The notes under the pieces are model-generated. The model was not told the origin of the DNA, did no database searches, and was given only the letters and a program-made list of their open reading frames with translations. Of a stretch of 42,554 nt of DNA, positions 16,660 to 24,131 are shown in pieces. The first letter of the stretch is position 1, and every line of letters starts with the position of its first letter. The position numbers were made by a program, and so were the translations under genes. Source of the DNA: Flavobacterium plurextorum (GTDB lineage: Bacteria > Bacteroidota > Bacteroidia > Flavobacteriales > Flavobacteriaceae); NCBI RefSeq assembly GCF_002217395.1, contig NZ_MUHD01000050.1, positions 1 through 42,554 on the forward strand. Direction: 5' to 3'.

Positions 16660-17577
16660 TTAATGAGACAAAGGAATTTGTATTTTAATTGTGGTTCCAT
16701 TATTCTCTTTTGAAGTGATAGAAAAACTTCCTTTGTATTTTTTGATTCTAGCTCTAATGCGGTTAAGTCCAAAACCTTCTATTTGGTTTAACTTAAGTGT
16801 TTTAAAGCCTTTGCCGTTATCATGAATAATTATTATAAAATGCTCGTTTTTTTCTTGCAATGAAATTTGAGCTTTTTGTGCGTCGCTGTGTTTAATGATA
16901 TTATTGAACAATTCAGTTACAATGAAGTAAAGCTTCATTTCAAATTTCTCGGAATATCTTTTTTCTGTCGGAATTGAACTCGAAAACTCAAAACGTATAT
17001 TTGATGTAGTGTTTTTTTCGCATAAATCTTCTAAAGCATAAATTAATCCAAATCGCACTAAAAGGGTAGGAACAAGGTCATGAGACATATCACGTAATAA
17101 ATCGTGAGCTTCTGCCAGTATCATTTTTGATTTACTAATTTCTTCTGATGTTGTATTATGTTTAGCAGTGTAAACGTTTAAATGCAATGAAGCCGAGGTT
17201 AATAGTGAATTGATATTGTCGTGTAAAAACGATGCGATTTTTTTTTGCTCATTTTCCTGACTATCAATTCCTGCATTAATAACATTAAGCAGTATCTTTT
17301 GTTTAATGTCTTTTCTTCTGATTTTTTGTTTGAGTTTATTGTTTTGGTAAACAAAATAAAATAAGAGCGAAAGGATTATAATAAGAACAATAAATAGGCT
17401 GACTACTTTTTTATTTCTTAACTGCTCAAGTTTGACCTGCGGAGAAACAGTATTTTTGTCAGAGGCATTCTGTAATTCAGTATTCGTTTTTTTAGAAAGA
17501 ACATTTTGTTGACCGTAGACTTTGTTTCCATTGGAAATAAAGAAAAGTGTTACTATGAAAATTCGAATAAACACCAT
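16660..17577 (-). CDS. NarL-family sensor histidine kinase (HisKA_3)
   Basis: 305 residues. An N-terminal hydrophobic segment (about 2-15, signal-like, ending near VYGQQ), a short ~35-residue exported stretch and a TM helix (58-77) come first. The HisKA_3 region has phospho-acceptor H119 in ASFLHDNINSLL. The HATPase has an N-box (ELFNNIIKHSDA) and G-boxes (HDNGKGF, GFGLNRIRARI). The exported part is much shorter than in related kinases that carry TPR sensors, so signal input may come from the membrane or a partner. The gene follows its response regulator by 35 nt on the minus strand, forming a two-gene operon. Confidence 0.92.
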   Translation of the reverse strand: MVFIRIFIVTLFFISNGNKVYGQQNVLSKKTNTELQNASDKNTVSPQVKLEQLRNKKVVSLFIVLIIILSLLFYFVYQNNKLKQKIRRKDIKQKILLNVINAGIDSQENEQKKIASFLHDNINSLLTSASLHLNVYTAKHNTTSEEISKSKMILAEAHDLLRDMSHDLVPTLLVRFGLIYALEDLCEKNTTSNIRFEFSSSIPTEKRYSEKFEMKLYFIVTELFNNIIKHSDAQKAQISLQEKNEHFIIIIHDNGKGFKTLKLNQIEGFGLNRIRARIKKYKGSFSITSKENNGTTIKIQIPLSH

Positions 17578-17612
17578 AAAATTTCTACTAGTTACTTGTT
17601 GTCTTTGTTGAA

Positions 17613-18275
17613 TTACGAATTAATTAAATTGTTCTTTAAAGCATATTTTACCAATCCAATGGTGTTTTTTATCTGCAGTTTTTTCATGATATTCTTTCGA
17701 TGTGTTTCAACAGTATTTGTGCTGATAAAAAGCTGTTCGCTTATTTCTTTTCCACTGTATTCTAGACATATCAAAGTTATGATTTCAATTTCACGCGGAC
17801 TTAAAATAGGATTCTCGATATAAACATCCTTGTTTACTTTTGGATTGTTTTGAAAAAAAATGTTGAATATTTTTTCTCTTACAGCATCACAAAAATATTC
17901 TTGTCCTTGATAAACGGCTTCAATTGCTTCGATTATATTTTGACCTGCACATTTCTTTGTCAAATATCCGTTAGCGCCTAATTTCATTACTTCTTTTATG
18001 ATTTTTAAATCATCATAACTTGATAAGATAATTACTTTTGCGGGAAATCCTTTTTGACTAAATTCTTTTAAAACTTCAACACCATCTTTTCCAGGCATAC
18101 TGATATCAAGAATTAAGATGTCAGGTTTGTCGAGTATGATATCTTCATAAATGGTATTGCCATTCAATGAACTGCCGACAACTTCAAAATTTGAAACAGT
18201 CTGAAGTAAATTGGTGAGCCCATCAATAAGCACTTGATGATCGTCGGCAAGATGAATCCTTATTTTATTTGTCAT
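17613..18275 (-). CDS. NarL/FixJ-type response regulator
   Basis: 220 residues. The receiver domain has D11/D12, phospho-acceptor D57 in ILILDISMPGKDG, and a conserved Lys in GANGYLTKKC. The LuxR-type HTH lies at about 150-213 (LSPREIEIITLICLEYSGKEI, then FISTNTVETHRKNIMKKL). It is the first gene of an operon with the HisKA_3 kinase. Targets are not visible; no adjacent effector gene is co-oriented except by distance. No clear -7 box was found in 18276-18370. Confidence 0.93.
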   Translation of the reverse strand: MTNKIRIHLADDHQVLIDGLTNLLQTVSNFEVVGSSLNGNTIYEDIILDKPDILILDISMPGKDGVEVLKEFSQKGFPAKVIILSSYDDLKIIKEVMKLGANGYLTKKCAGQNIIEAIEAVYQGQEYFCDAVREKIFNIFFQNNPKVNKDVYIENPILSPREIEIITLICLEYSGKEISEQLFISTNTVETHRKNIMKKLQIKNTIGLVKYALKNNLINS

Positions 18276-18377
18276 AATCGTTTTTGGAACAGAGGTGTAA
18301 ATTTATGAAAAAAATATCTTACAATTTTGTTTTTGGCCCTCGTTTTAAGATTATCAGTTCAATAGGAAAAAAAAAGC

Positions 18378-18407
18378 ACAAAAAAACCCGAAATAAAATT
18401 TCGGGTT
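18378..18407 (-). terminator. Intrinsic terminator of the DUF4293 gene
   Basis: A perfect 10-bp stem AACCCGAAAT/ATTTCGGGTT (18385-18394 with 18398-18407). On the minus strand it is followed by a T-run (18384-18379). It lies 32 nt after the DUF4293 stop codon. Confidence 0.88.
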
Positions 18408-18438
18408 CTCTTCGCACATAAAAATTAAGTTTATAGGT

Positions 18439-18855
18439 TTATCTCAAACGATCTACAGATTTTACAAGATCTTCGTCCTTTTTGATGGCTTTATTAGCTA
18501 AAACTAATAACACGATAGCAACAATAGGAAGAAACATCCCAATACCTTTCTCTGAAACAGCATTTACTGTCTCTCCAGATAAATTTAGAGAACGATATAC
18601 AAATAATCCTAATAAAATTAAATTTAATATTATGTTCAATCTGCCCATTACAAATTGATTTTGTCTTTTCTTGTATGAAATGATACTAACGATGCTAAGC
18701 ATTGTGCTTAGTCCTAATAAAACCGTGTAAAGTTGATCTTGCATAAAGTAAAATGCTTTACCAGTATTTAATGTCCAAAGCGGCGTAAAAAACATTAAAA
18801 CCCCTGTTACTAAAAAGGTAAGAATTAAATATACGGTTTGAATTCGTTGTATCAT
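18439..18855 (-). CDS. DUF4293-family integral membrane protein
   Basis: 138 residues, starting MIQRIQTVYL as is typical of this Bacteroidota family. Four TM helices are predicted at about 7-27, 43-60, 72-90 and 106-122, with a charged C-terminal tail (KKDEDLVKSVDRLR). Function is unknown. It is divergent from rho with a 183-bp shared upstream region; this pairing is often seen in Flavobacteriaceae as far as I recall. A single-gene unit closed by a strong terminator. Confidence 0.85.
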   Translation of the reverse strand: MIQRIQTVYLILTFLVTGVLMFFTPLWTLNTGKAFYFMQDQLYTVLLGLSTMLSIVSIISYKKRQNQFVMGRLNIILNLILLGLFVYRSLNLSGETVNAVSEKGIGMFLPIVAIVLLVLANKAIKKDEDLVKSVDRLR

Positions 18856-18872
18856 GATCTAAAATTGTTTTA

Positions 18873-18880
18873 CAAAAATA
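18873..18880 (-). promoter_or_regulatory. Possible -7 box of the DUF4293 gene
   Basis: Minus-strand TATTTTTG fits TAnnTTTG, 17 nt before the ATG, but no TTG is found at the -33 spacing. Weak call. No convincing promoter was found for rho in 18881-19038. Confidence 0.3.
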
Positions 18881-19038
18881 TATTTTCTTTTTTTAAAATA
18901 CTATTGTATGATTAAATTTTATTCGTATTATTGCATCATAATACCGTAAGCACTTCATACTGCGGTCAATTGAATTAAATATATCTACCTATTCTTTTAC
19001 AGTTTTTCCTTTAAAATAATTAAATTCATAGAACATTC

Positions 19039-20877
19039 ATGTTTGATATTTCTGCATTAAAAGAAATGAAGCTTTCTGAGCTTCAAGAAATAGCTAAGTT
19101 AGCTAAAACAATAAAGTTTAATGGCGTTAAAAAAGATACTCTGATTACTCAGATATTAGCGCACCAAGAGGCGGCTTCAGCGGCGCCGGAACCAACTATT
19201 GTAGAAAAGGAAATAACTGATGATAAACCAAAAAGAGCCAGAATTGCTCCGACAAAGAAAATTGTCAGTAAAAATGCTCCAGTTTTAGAATTTGATAAGA
19301 TTGAGGAAGCTCCAAAGGAAATAGAAACTCCAGCGGCTGTAGAAAATAAGGAAACTGTACAAGTTCAAGAAAAAGCAGAAAGTAAAACGGCAGAGAATAA
19401 AACAGCAGAAAAGAAAGCACCTAAAATAGTCAAGTTTAATAAATCAGCTTACGAAAAAAAGGTTGCCCTGCAAAAAGAAAAAGAAGCAGCAAAAGAAATA
19501 GTTTCAAACGAAGAAACATCTGAGACATCTGAAACTCCTGTAATAGCTGCAAATACAGAGAAATCTGAAACTCCTGCTCCAGCTAAAAAGATTGTTCCTA
19601 ATCAGAATAAAAACCAAAATTCCAACCCAAATCAAAGTCCAGCTCAAAACCCAAACCAAAGTGGGAATGGAAACGGGAATAACGGAAACCAGAATCCAAA
19701 TCAGAATCCAAACCAAAATCATAAAAATAAAAAGAATAATTTCAGAGATTCAGATTTTGAATTTGACGGAATTATTGAAAGTGAAGGTGTTCTTGAAATG
19801 ATGCCTGACGGTTACGGATTTTTGCGTTCATCAGATTATAATTATTTAGCTTCTCCTGATGATATTTATTTATCAACTTCACAAATTAGATTGTTTGGTT
19901 TAAAAACAGGAGATACTGTAAAAGGAGTGGTTCGTCCTCCAAAAGAAGGAGAAAAATTTTTCCCTTTAGTTCGTGTTCTTAAAATTAACGGTCACGATCC
20001 GCAAGTTGTTCGTGATAGAGTTTCTTTTGAACATTTGACGCCGGTTTTCCCTTCAGAAAAATTTAAATTGGCCGAAAAAGGAAGTTCAGTTTCAACTCGT
20101 ATCATCGATTTGTTCTCTCCAATAGGAAAAGGACAACGTGGTATGATAGTCGCACAACCAAAAACGGGTAAAACAATGTTGTTAAAAGACATTGCAAATG
20201 CGATTGCTGCAAATCATCCTGAGGTATATTTGATCGTTCTTTTGATTGATGAGCGTCCTGAAGAGGTTACAGATATGCAAAGAAGTGTTCGTGGAGAAGT
20301 AATTGCTTCAACTTTTGACAGAGAGCCGCAAGAACACGTAAAAATTGCTAATATCGTACTAGAAAAAGCAAAACGTTTAGTAGAATGTGGTCACGATGTA
20401 GTGATTTTATTAGATTCGATTACACGTTTAGCAAGAGCTTATAATACAGTTCAGCCAGCATCTGGAAAAGTGTTAAGTGGTGGTGTAGATGCAAATGCAT
20501 TACAAAAACCAAAACGTTTCTTTGGAGCAGCTAGAAATGTTGAAAATGGTGGTTCATTAAGTATCATCGCAACTGCATTGACAGAAACAGGTTCTAAAAT
20601 GGATGAAGTTATCTTTGAAGAATTCAAAGGAACTGGTAACATGGAGCTTCAATTAGATCGTAAAATTGCAAACAAACGTATTTTCCCTGCAATTGATCTT
20701 ACTTCATCAAGCACGCGTCGTGATGATTTATTATTAGACGAGAAAACGTTACAAAGAATGTGGATTATGCGTAAATATCTTTCAGATATGAACCCAGTAG
20801 AATCTATGGATTTTGTAAATGATCGTTTCAAAAAAACCAGAAACAACGAAGAGTTTTTGATTTCTATGAATGACTAG
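19039..20877 (+). CDS. rho: Transcription termination factor Rho with long Asn-rich insertion
   Basis: 612 residues versus 419 in E. coli. A Rho N-terminal SAP-like domain (about 5-45) is followed by a ~190-residue low-complexity insert: Lys/Glu/Ala-rich (50-180), then an Asn/Gln-rich prion-like tract (187-234, NPNQNPNQNHKN). The RNA-binding domain (about 246-320, EGVLEMMPDGYGFLR) and the hexameric ATPase follow, with P-loop PKTGKT (374-379), Walker B VVILLDS (454-460), a Q-loop (GGVDANALQKPKRFFGAARN) and R-finger region. Known: Rho ends transcription of untranslated RNA, and disordered inserts in Bacteroidota Rho have been linked to phase separation. The gene ends in an intrinsic terminator. 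Confidence 0.97.
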   Translation: MFDISALKEMKLSELQEIAKLAKTIKFNGVKKDTLITQILAHQEAASAAPEPTIVEKEITDDKPKRARIAPTKKIVSKNAPVLEFDKIEEAPKEIETPAAVENKETVQVQEKAESKTAENKTAEKKAPKIVKFNKSAYEKKVALQKEKEAAKEIVSNEETSETSETPVIAANTEKSETPAPAKKIVPNQNKNQNSNPNQSPAQNPNQSGNGNGNNGNQNPNQNPNQNHKNKKNNFRDSDFEFDGIIESEGVLEMMPDGYGFLRSSDYNYLASPDDIYLSTSQIRLFGLKTGDTVKGVVRPPKEGEKFFPLVRVLKINGHDPQVVRDRVSFEHLTPVFPSEKFKLAEKGSSVSTRIIDLFSPIGKGQRGMIVAQPKTGKTMLLKDIANAIAANHPEVYLIVLLIDERPEEVTDMQRSVRGEVIASTFDREPQEHVKIANIVLEKAKRLVECGHDVVILLDSITRLARAYNTVQPASGKVLSGGVDANALQKPKRFFGAARNVENGGSLSIIATALTETGSKMDEVIFEEFKGTGNMELQLDRKIANKRIFPAIDLTSSSTRRDDLLLDEKTLQRMWIMRKYLSDMNPVESMDFVNDRFKKTRNNEEFLISMND

Positions 20878-20950
20878 AGGAAAGGTGCTGAGGGACTAAG
20901 GTTCTGAGTAGCTAAGGTTTTTCTTTTAGTATTCTATATCTATTATACAA

Positions 20951-20985
20951 AAAAGGGATGAGTTTTTAAACTCATCCCTTTTTTT
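20951..20985 (+). terminator. Bidirectional intrinsic terminator between rho and the M28 peptidase gene
   Basis: The stem AAGGGATGAGTTT/AAACTCATCCCTT (20953-20965 with 20968-20980) is flanked by A-run and T-run, so it can serve both convergent genes. It lies 75 nt after the rho stop codon. The stretch 20879-20920 before it holds CTAAGG/TTCTGAG words, the complement of the repeat that follows. Confidence 0.9.
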
Positions 20986-20990
20986 GTGAA

Positions 20991-21089
20991 CCTCAGAACC
21001 TCAGAACCTCAGAACCTCAGAACCTCAGAACCTCAGAACCTCAGAACCTCAGAACCTCAGAACCTCAGAACCTCAGAACCTCAGAACCT
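20991..21089. repeat. 8-bp tandem repeat, 12 copies of CCTCAGAA
   Basis: Twelve perfect copies run from 20991 to 21086, then a partial CCT leading into CCTTTGCAACTTTATGCC. The array lies between the terminator and the stop codon of the M28 peptidase gene. The apparent reading frame through it (Arg-Thr-Ser-Glu-Pro-type repeats) is a by-product of the 8-bp period. Confidence 0.95.
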
Positions 21090-21118
21090 TTGCAACTTTA
21101 TGCCTAAAAATAAGAACC

Positions 21119-22135
21119 TTATTTTTTATCAACTACAGGTCTATTTTCTCTATTTGCTAAATCCCAAGCAACAACAAAAGCTAATTTAGTTCTTTTAGTT
21201 AATGCATCGTATTCAATTTTTTCAGGATTATCATCTTTTCCGTGGTAATCTTCGTGAACTCCGTTGAAGAAGAAAACAGAAGGAATACCATGTTTAGCAA
21301 AGTTATAATGGTCAGAACGCTCATAAAAATGATTTGGATCTTTTGGATCATTGAATTTAAAATCTAAATCTACTTTAGTGTATTTTTCATTTTGAGATAC
21401 TACCGCATTGTGCAAATCAGATGATAATCTATCAGCTCCAATTACATAAACATAATTATTTGTTTTAGCATGTTCTACGTCACGACGGCCAATCATATCA
21501 ATATTGATATCGGCAATAGTATTAGCAATTGGAAACAAAGGATTTTCAGAGTAATAACGTGAGCCATGTAAGCCATGTTCTTCGCCAGTTACGTGAAGGA
21601 ATAAAATTGAACGTTTTGGTCCGTGCCCTTGTTTTTTTGCTTTTGCAAATGCTTTAGCCATTTCTATAACAGCAACTGTTCCAGAACCATCATCATCGGC
21701 ACCATTATAGATGTCTTGACCTTTAACTCCTACGTGATCGTAATGCGCTGAAATTACTAAAACTTCATTTGGCTTTTCAGATCCTTCAATGTATGCCCAG
21801 ATGTTTTCAGAATCTGGTAAGTTTTCATTGCGTCTTGCATTTAAGAAAGATGCTGGTATATGCTGATAATAGTCTTTTGCTCCTTTTGGGAACGAAACAC
21901 CGCTTTTTTTGTATTGCTCAATCATATACAATCCCGCCTTTTTTTGTCCGGCTGAACCTGTTTCGCGTCCTTGCATTTCATCTGATGCAACAACATACAG
22001 CATTTTTTTTAGGTCTTTTTCAGAAATCGATTTTATGTATTTCGTTGGATCTGAGTTGTCTTTTGATGCGGCGGACTGTGTGTTTTTACACGAAAACGCC
22101 GAGGCAATTAATAATAAAACTACAATTTTTTTCAT
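21119..22135 (-). CDS. M28-family zinc aminopeptidase lipoprotein
   Basis: 338 residues. A lipoprotein signal (ASAFSC, C16) is followed by a peptidase M28 domain. Likely zinc and catalytic residues are H131 and D133 (ISAHYDHVG), the NGADDDGSG motif (144-152), E185/E186 in HVTGEEHGLHG, D213 in NIDMIGR, and a late His in SDHYNFAKHGIPSVFF. Known: M28 enzymes remove N-terminal residues from peptides in the periplasm or at the surface. It lies 6 nt after the DUF3667 gene, so it is probably co-transcribed with it. Confidence 0.93.
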   Translation of the reverse strand: MKKIVVLLLIASAFSCKNTQSAASKDNSDPTKYIKSISEKDLKKMLYVVASDEMQGRETGSAGQKKAGLYMIEQYKKSGVSFPKGAKDYYQHIPASFLNARRNENLPDSENIWAYIEGSEKPNEVLVISAHYDHVGVKGQDIYNGADDDGSGTVAVIEMAKAFAKAKKQGHGPKRSILFLHVTGEEHGLHGSRYYSENPLFPIANTIADINIDMIGRRDVEHAKTNNYVYVIGADRLSSDLHNAVVSQNEKYTKVDLDFKFNDPKDPNHFYERSDHYNFAKHGIPSVFFFNGVHEDYHGKDDNPEKIEYDALTKRTKLAFVVAWDLANRENRPVVDKK

Positions 22136-22141
22136 TTGGTA

Positions 22142-23206
22142 TTAGTGTAAATTGATAAATGTGTAAAAGGCAAAAGCAATTAGTAAAAATAAAATAAAAA
22201 ATGAGTTTATGAAAAATAACACTACACTTTTAGTAAAGGATACAATTCTAGACTCTCCGTAAAATCTATGATGAGCTGGGAAAAAATAATAAAATGCCCA
22301 CACAATTCCTACAAATGTGAAAAAGTCAATTACTATAGAAATAATAGGATGGTTTATTAAGGTTCCTATTTTTCCAACGGAGAAAAGAACTAAAAAAATC
22401 AGCAGTAAAAACGAAAAATAATGCAGCGTAAATATGCCGTGATCAAAGTAATACCAGCGCTTTTTATTATGGAAAATCCATAAAAAGAAAGCGAAAAACG
22501 GCATGATAATAAACAAAACTTTGGGTAAGTTATGTATAAAAGACTCTATGAATTTATTGAAAAGTTCTTGATTCGTATTTTTATCTTTTATGATTTGTAT
22601 TTTTCTATTTATCCAATAACTAAAATCAGAAAGCTTTTCAGATTTTGAGCCGTATTTTTGAATAGAGTCGATTTGTTTAACAGATTTGTATCCTAAATTT
22701 ATAAGACTATCGTCACTTGATTTTGGATTGTCTAACATATCCTGAATCGCTTTTTTATCTTCTGGCGATACAGAATCAGAATTTAGTAAGGCCTTTACGT
22801 TTTCATTTTCTTTTAATGTACTAGTCTGTTTTGAAATTTGTTTTTTAATGTTTTCTGATTTCGTAGGTTCGTTTGTATCTTCTTCTACATGAATAGGAAA
22901 CATTGCGATTAACAGAAAGGTTACAAAACTTATAAAAATATAGAGTCTAACAGGCGCCAAATAAGATAATCGTCTGCCAGAAAGATACTCTTTCGTTAAA
23001 GTTGAAGGTTTTAAAAGAAGGTTTTTTATTGTTTTCCAAAATGCATTTTCATAATGCGTCAGATCTTCAATGAAATGAATAAATAAATGATGGAAAGTTT
23101 TACGGGAATCACTGTTTTCTTGTCCGCAGTTAGGACAGAACTTTTGCTCAACAACATGTCTGCAGTTCAAGCAGGTTTTGTCTTCTCTAATTTTGTTGTG
23201 TGACAT
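22142..23206 (-). CDS. DUF3667-family membrane protein with N-terminal zinc ribbon
   Basis: 354 residues. A zinc ribbon of two CxxC pairs (C12/C15, C24/C27) is followed by the family segment LTHYENAFWKTIKNLLLKPS. Five or so TM helices follow: one near 95-115 and a C-terminal cluster at about 225-350. Between them lies a charged ~110-residue region, likely periplasmic or looped. Function is unknown. It is located 50 nt downstream of the dienelactone hydrolase gene and 6 nt upstream of the M28 peptidase gene, on the same strand. Confidence 0.87.
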   Translation of the reverse strand: MSHNKIREDKTCLNCRHVVEQKFCPNCGQENSDSRKTFHHLFIHFIEDLTHYENAFWKTIKNLLLKPSTLTKEYLSGRRLSYLAPVRLYIFISFVTFLLIAMFPIHVEEDTNEPTKSENIKKQISKQTSTLKENENVKALLNSDSVSPEDKKAIQDMLDNPKSSDDSLINLGYKSVKQIDSIQKYGSKSEKLSDFSYWINRKIQIIKDKNTNQELFNKFIESFIHNLPKVLFIIMPFFAFFLWIFHNKKRWYYFDHGIFTLHYFSFLLLIFLVLFSVGKIGTLINHPIISIVIDFFTFVGIVWAFYYFFPAHHRFYGESRIVSFTKSVVLFFINSFFILFLLIAFAFYTFINLH

Positions 23207-23256
23207 TGGTGTATTGATTGTTTTTGATTTTGGTTTTTTGATTGGTATTTTAAGGT

Positions 23257-24030
23257 TTATTTTTTAAGAACTTCATTTAGAAAAAGCTGTAAATGCTCAA
23301 AAGCTCTTTTTGCTGCAACAGGATTATAGGCAGCACCTTTTGAATTGTCATTTCCAGCTTCAGGATTTGTAAAAGAATGTACCGCATTTGCATAATAAAT
23401 CATCTGCCAATCGGCCTTAGAATCGCGCAGTTCTTGTTGAAAAGATGCGACTTCTTCTTTTGATACATACGGATCATCAGCGCCATGACATACTAGAACT
23501 TTCGCAGTAATAGGTTCTATTTTTCTAGAAGCATCTTTTCCTAAACCTCCATGAAACGAAGCAACGCCTTTAAGTTTTAAACCACCTCGAGCGGCTTCTA
23601 AAACTCCTGTTCCTCCAAAACAATACCCAATAGCGGCAATATTGTCTTTGTTTGCGCCTAATTTTATTAATTCATAAAGTGCAATATCAATTCTTTTTTG
23701 GTACGCTTCATAATTTGTTTTATAATAACCAGCTTGTTTTCCAGCTTCAGAAGTATTTTTAGGAACATTTCCTTCGCCATAAATATCAGCTATAAAAACA
23801 TTATAACCCAGTTTTGCTAAATTTTCGGCAATTCCTTTAGAAGCATTATCAATTCCAAGCCATGCTGGAAGCATTAAGATACTTGGATTTTCGGAGCTTT
23901 TTTCAGCAGCTTTTATATATAAGCCATTCAAAACCTGCCTGCCGTCAGAATATTTTATTGGTTTCAATTGTGCATTCATTAGAGTAGTATTTAGTAAAAT
24001 TCCTAAAACAAATAGCTGTATGATTTTCAT
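23257..24030 (-). CDS. Exported dienelactone hydrolase-family protein
   Basis: 257 residues. A signal peptide (about 1-20, ending LMNA) is followed by an alpha/beta-hydrolase domain. The triad is Cys137 in GYCFGG, D186 in GADDP, and H218 in NAVHSF. Known: DLH-type enzymes hydrolyse esters and lactones with a cysteine nucleophile; substrate specificity varies widely. A signal peptide suggests a periplasmic role. It is the first gene of a three-gene leftward run with DUF3667 and the M28 peptidase. A near-consensus -7 box (CATATTTG) lies just upstream. Confidence 0.9.
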   Translation of the reverse strand: MKIIQLFVLGILLNTTLMNAQLKPIKYSDGRQVLNGLYIKAAEKSSENPSILMLPAWLGIDNASKGIAENLAKLGYNVFIADIYGEGNVPKNTSEAGKQAGYYKTNYEAYQKRIDIALYELIKLGANKDNIAAIGYCFGGTGVLEAARGGLKLKGVASFHGGLGKDASRKIEPITAKVLVCHGADDPYVSKEEVASFQQELRDSKADWQMIYYANAVHSFTNPEAGNDNSKGAAYNPVAAKRAFEHLQLFLNEVLKK

Positions 24031-24067
24031 AAAATGATATTTTTAAGACAAATATGAGGAATATTAC

Positions 24068-24106
24068 AATAAAAAAAAACCTCAAAAGACATTTCTTCTG
24101 AGGTTT
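24068..24106 (-). terminator. Intrinsic terminator after the penicillin-acylase-family gene
   Basis: The stem AAACCTCA/TGAGGTTT (24077-24084 with 24099-24106), extended by weaker AAAGA/TCTT pairing, is followed on the minus strand by T9. It lies 25 nt after the stop codon. Confidence 0.85.
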
Positions 24107-24131
24107 GTTTATTTAAAGCTGGCTTTAGAGG

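Noticed and set aside
20986..21189. ORF with repeated Arg-Thr-Ser-Glu-Pro-type residues
   Set aside because: It is a translation of the 8-bp tandem array and has no upstream gene signals; it also overlaps the M28 peptidase gene end.
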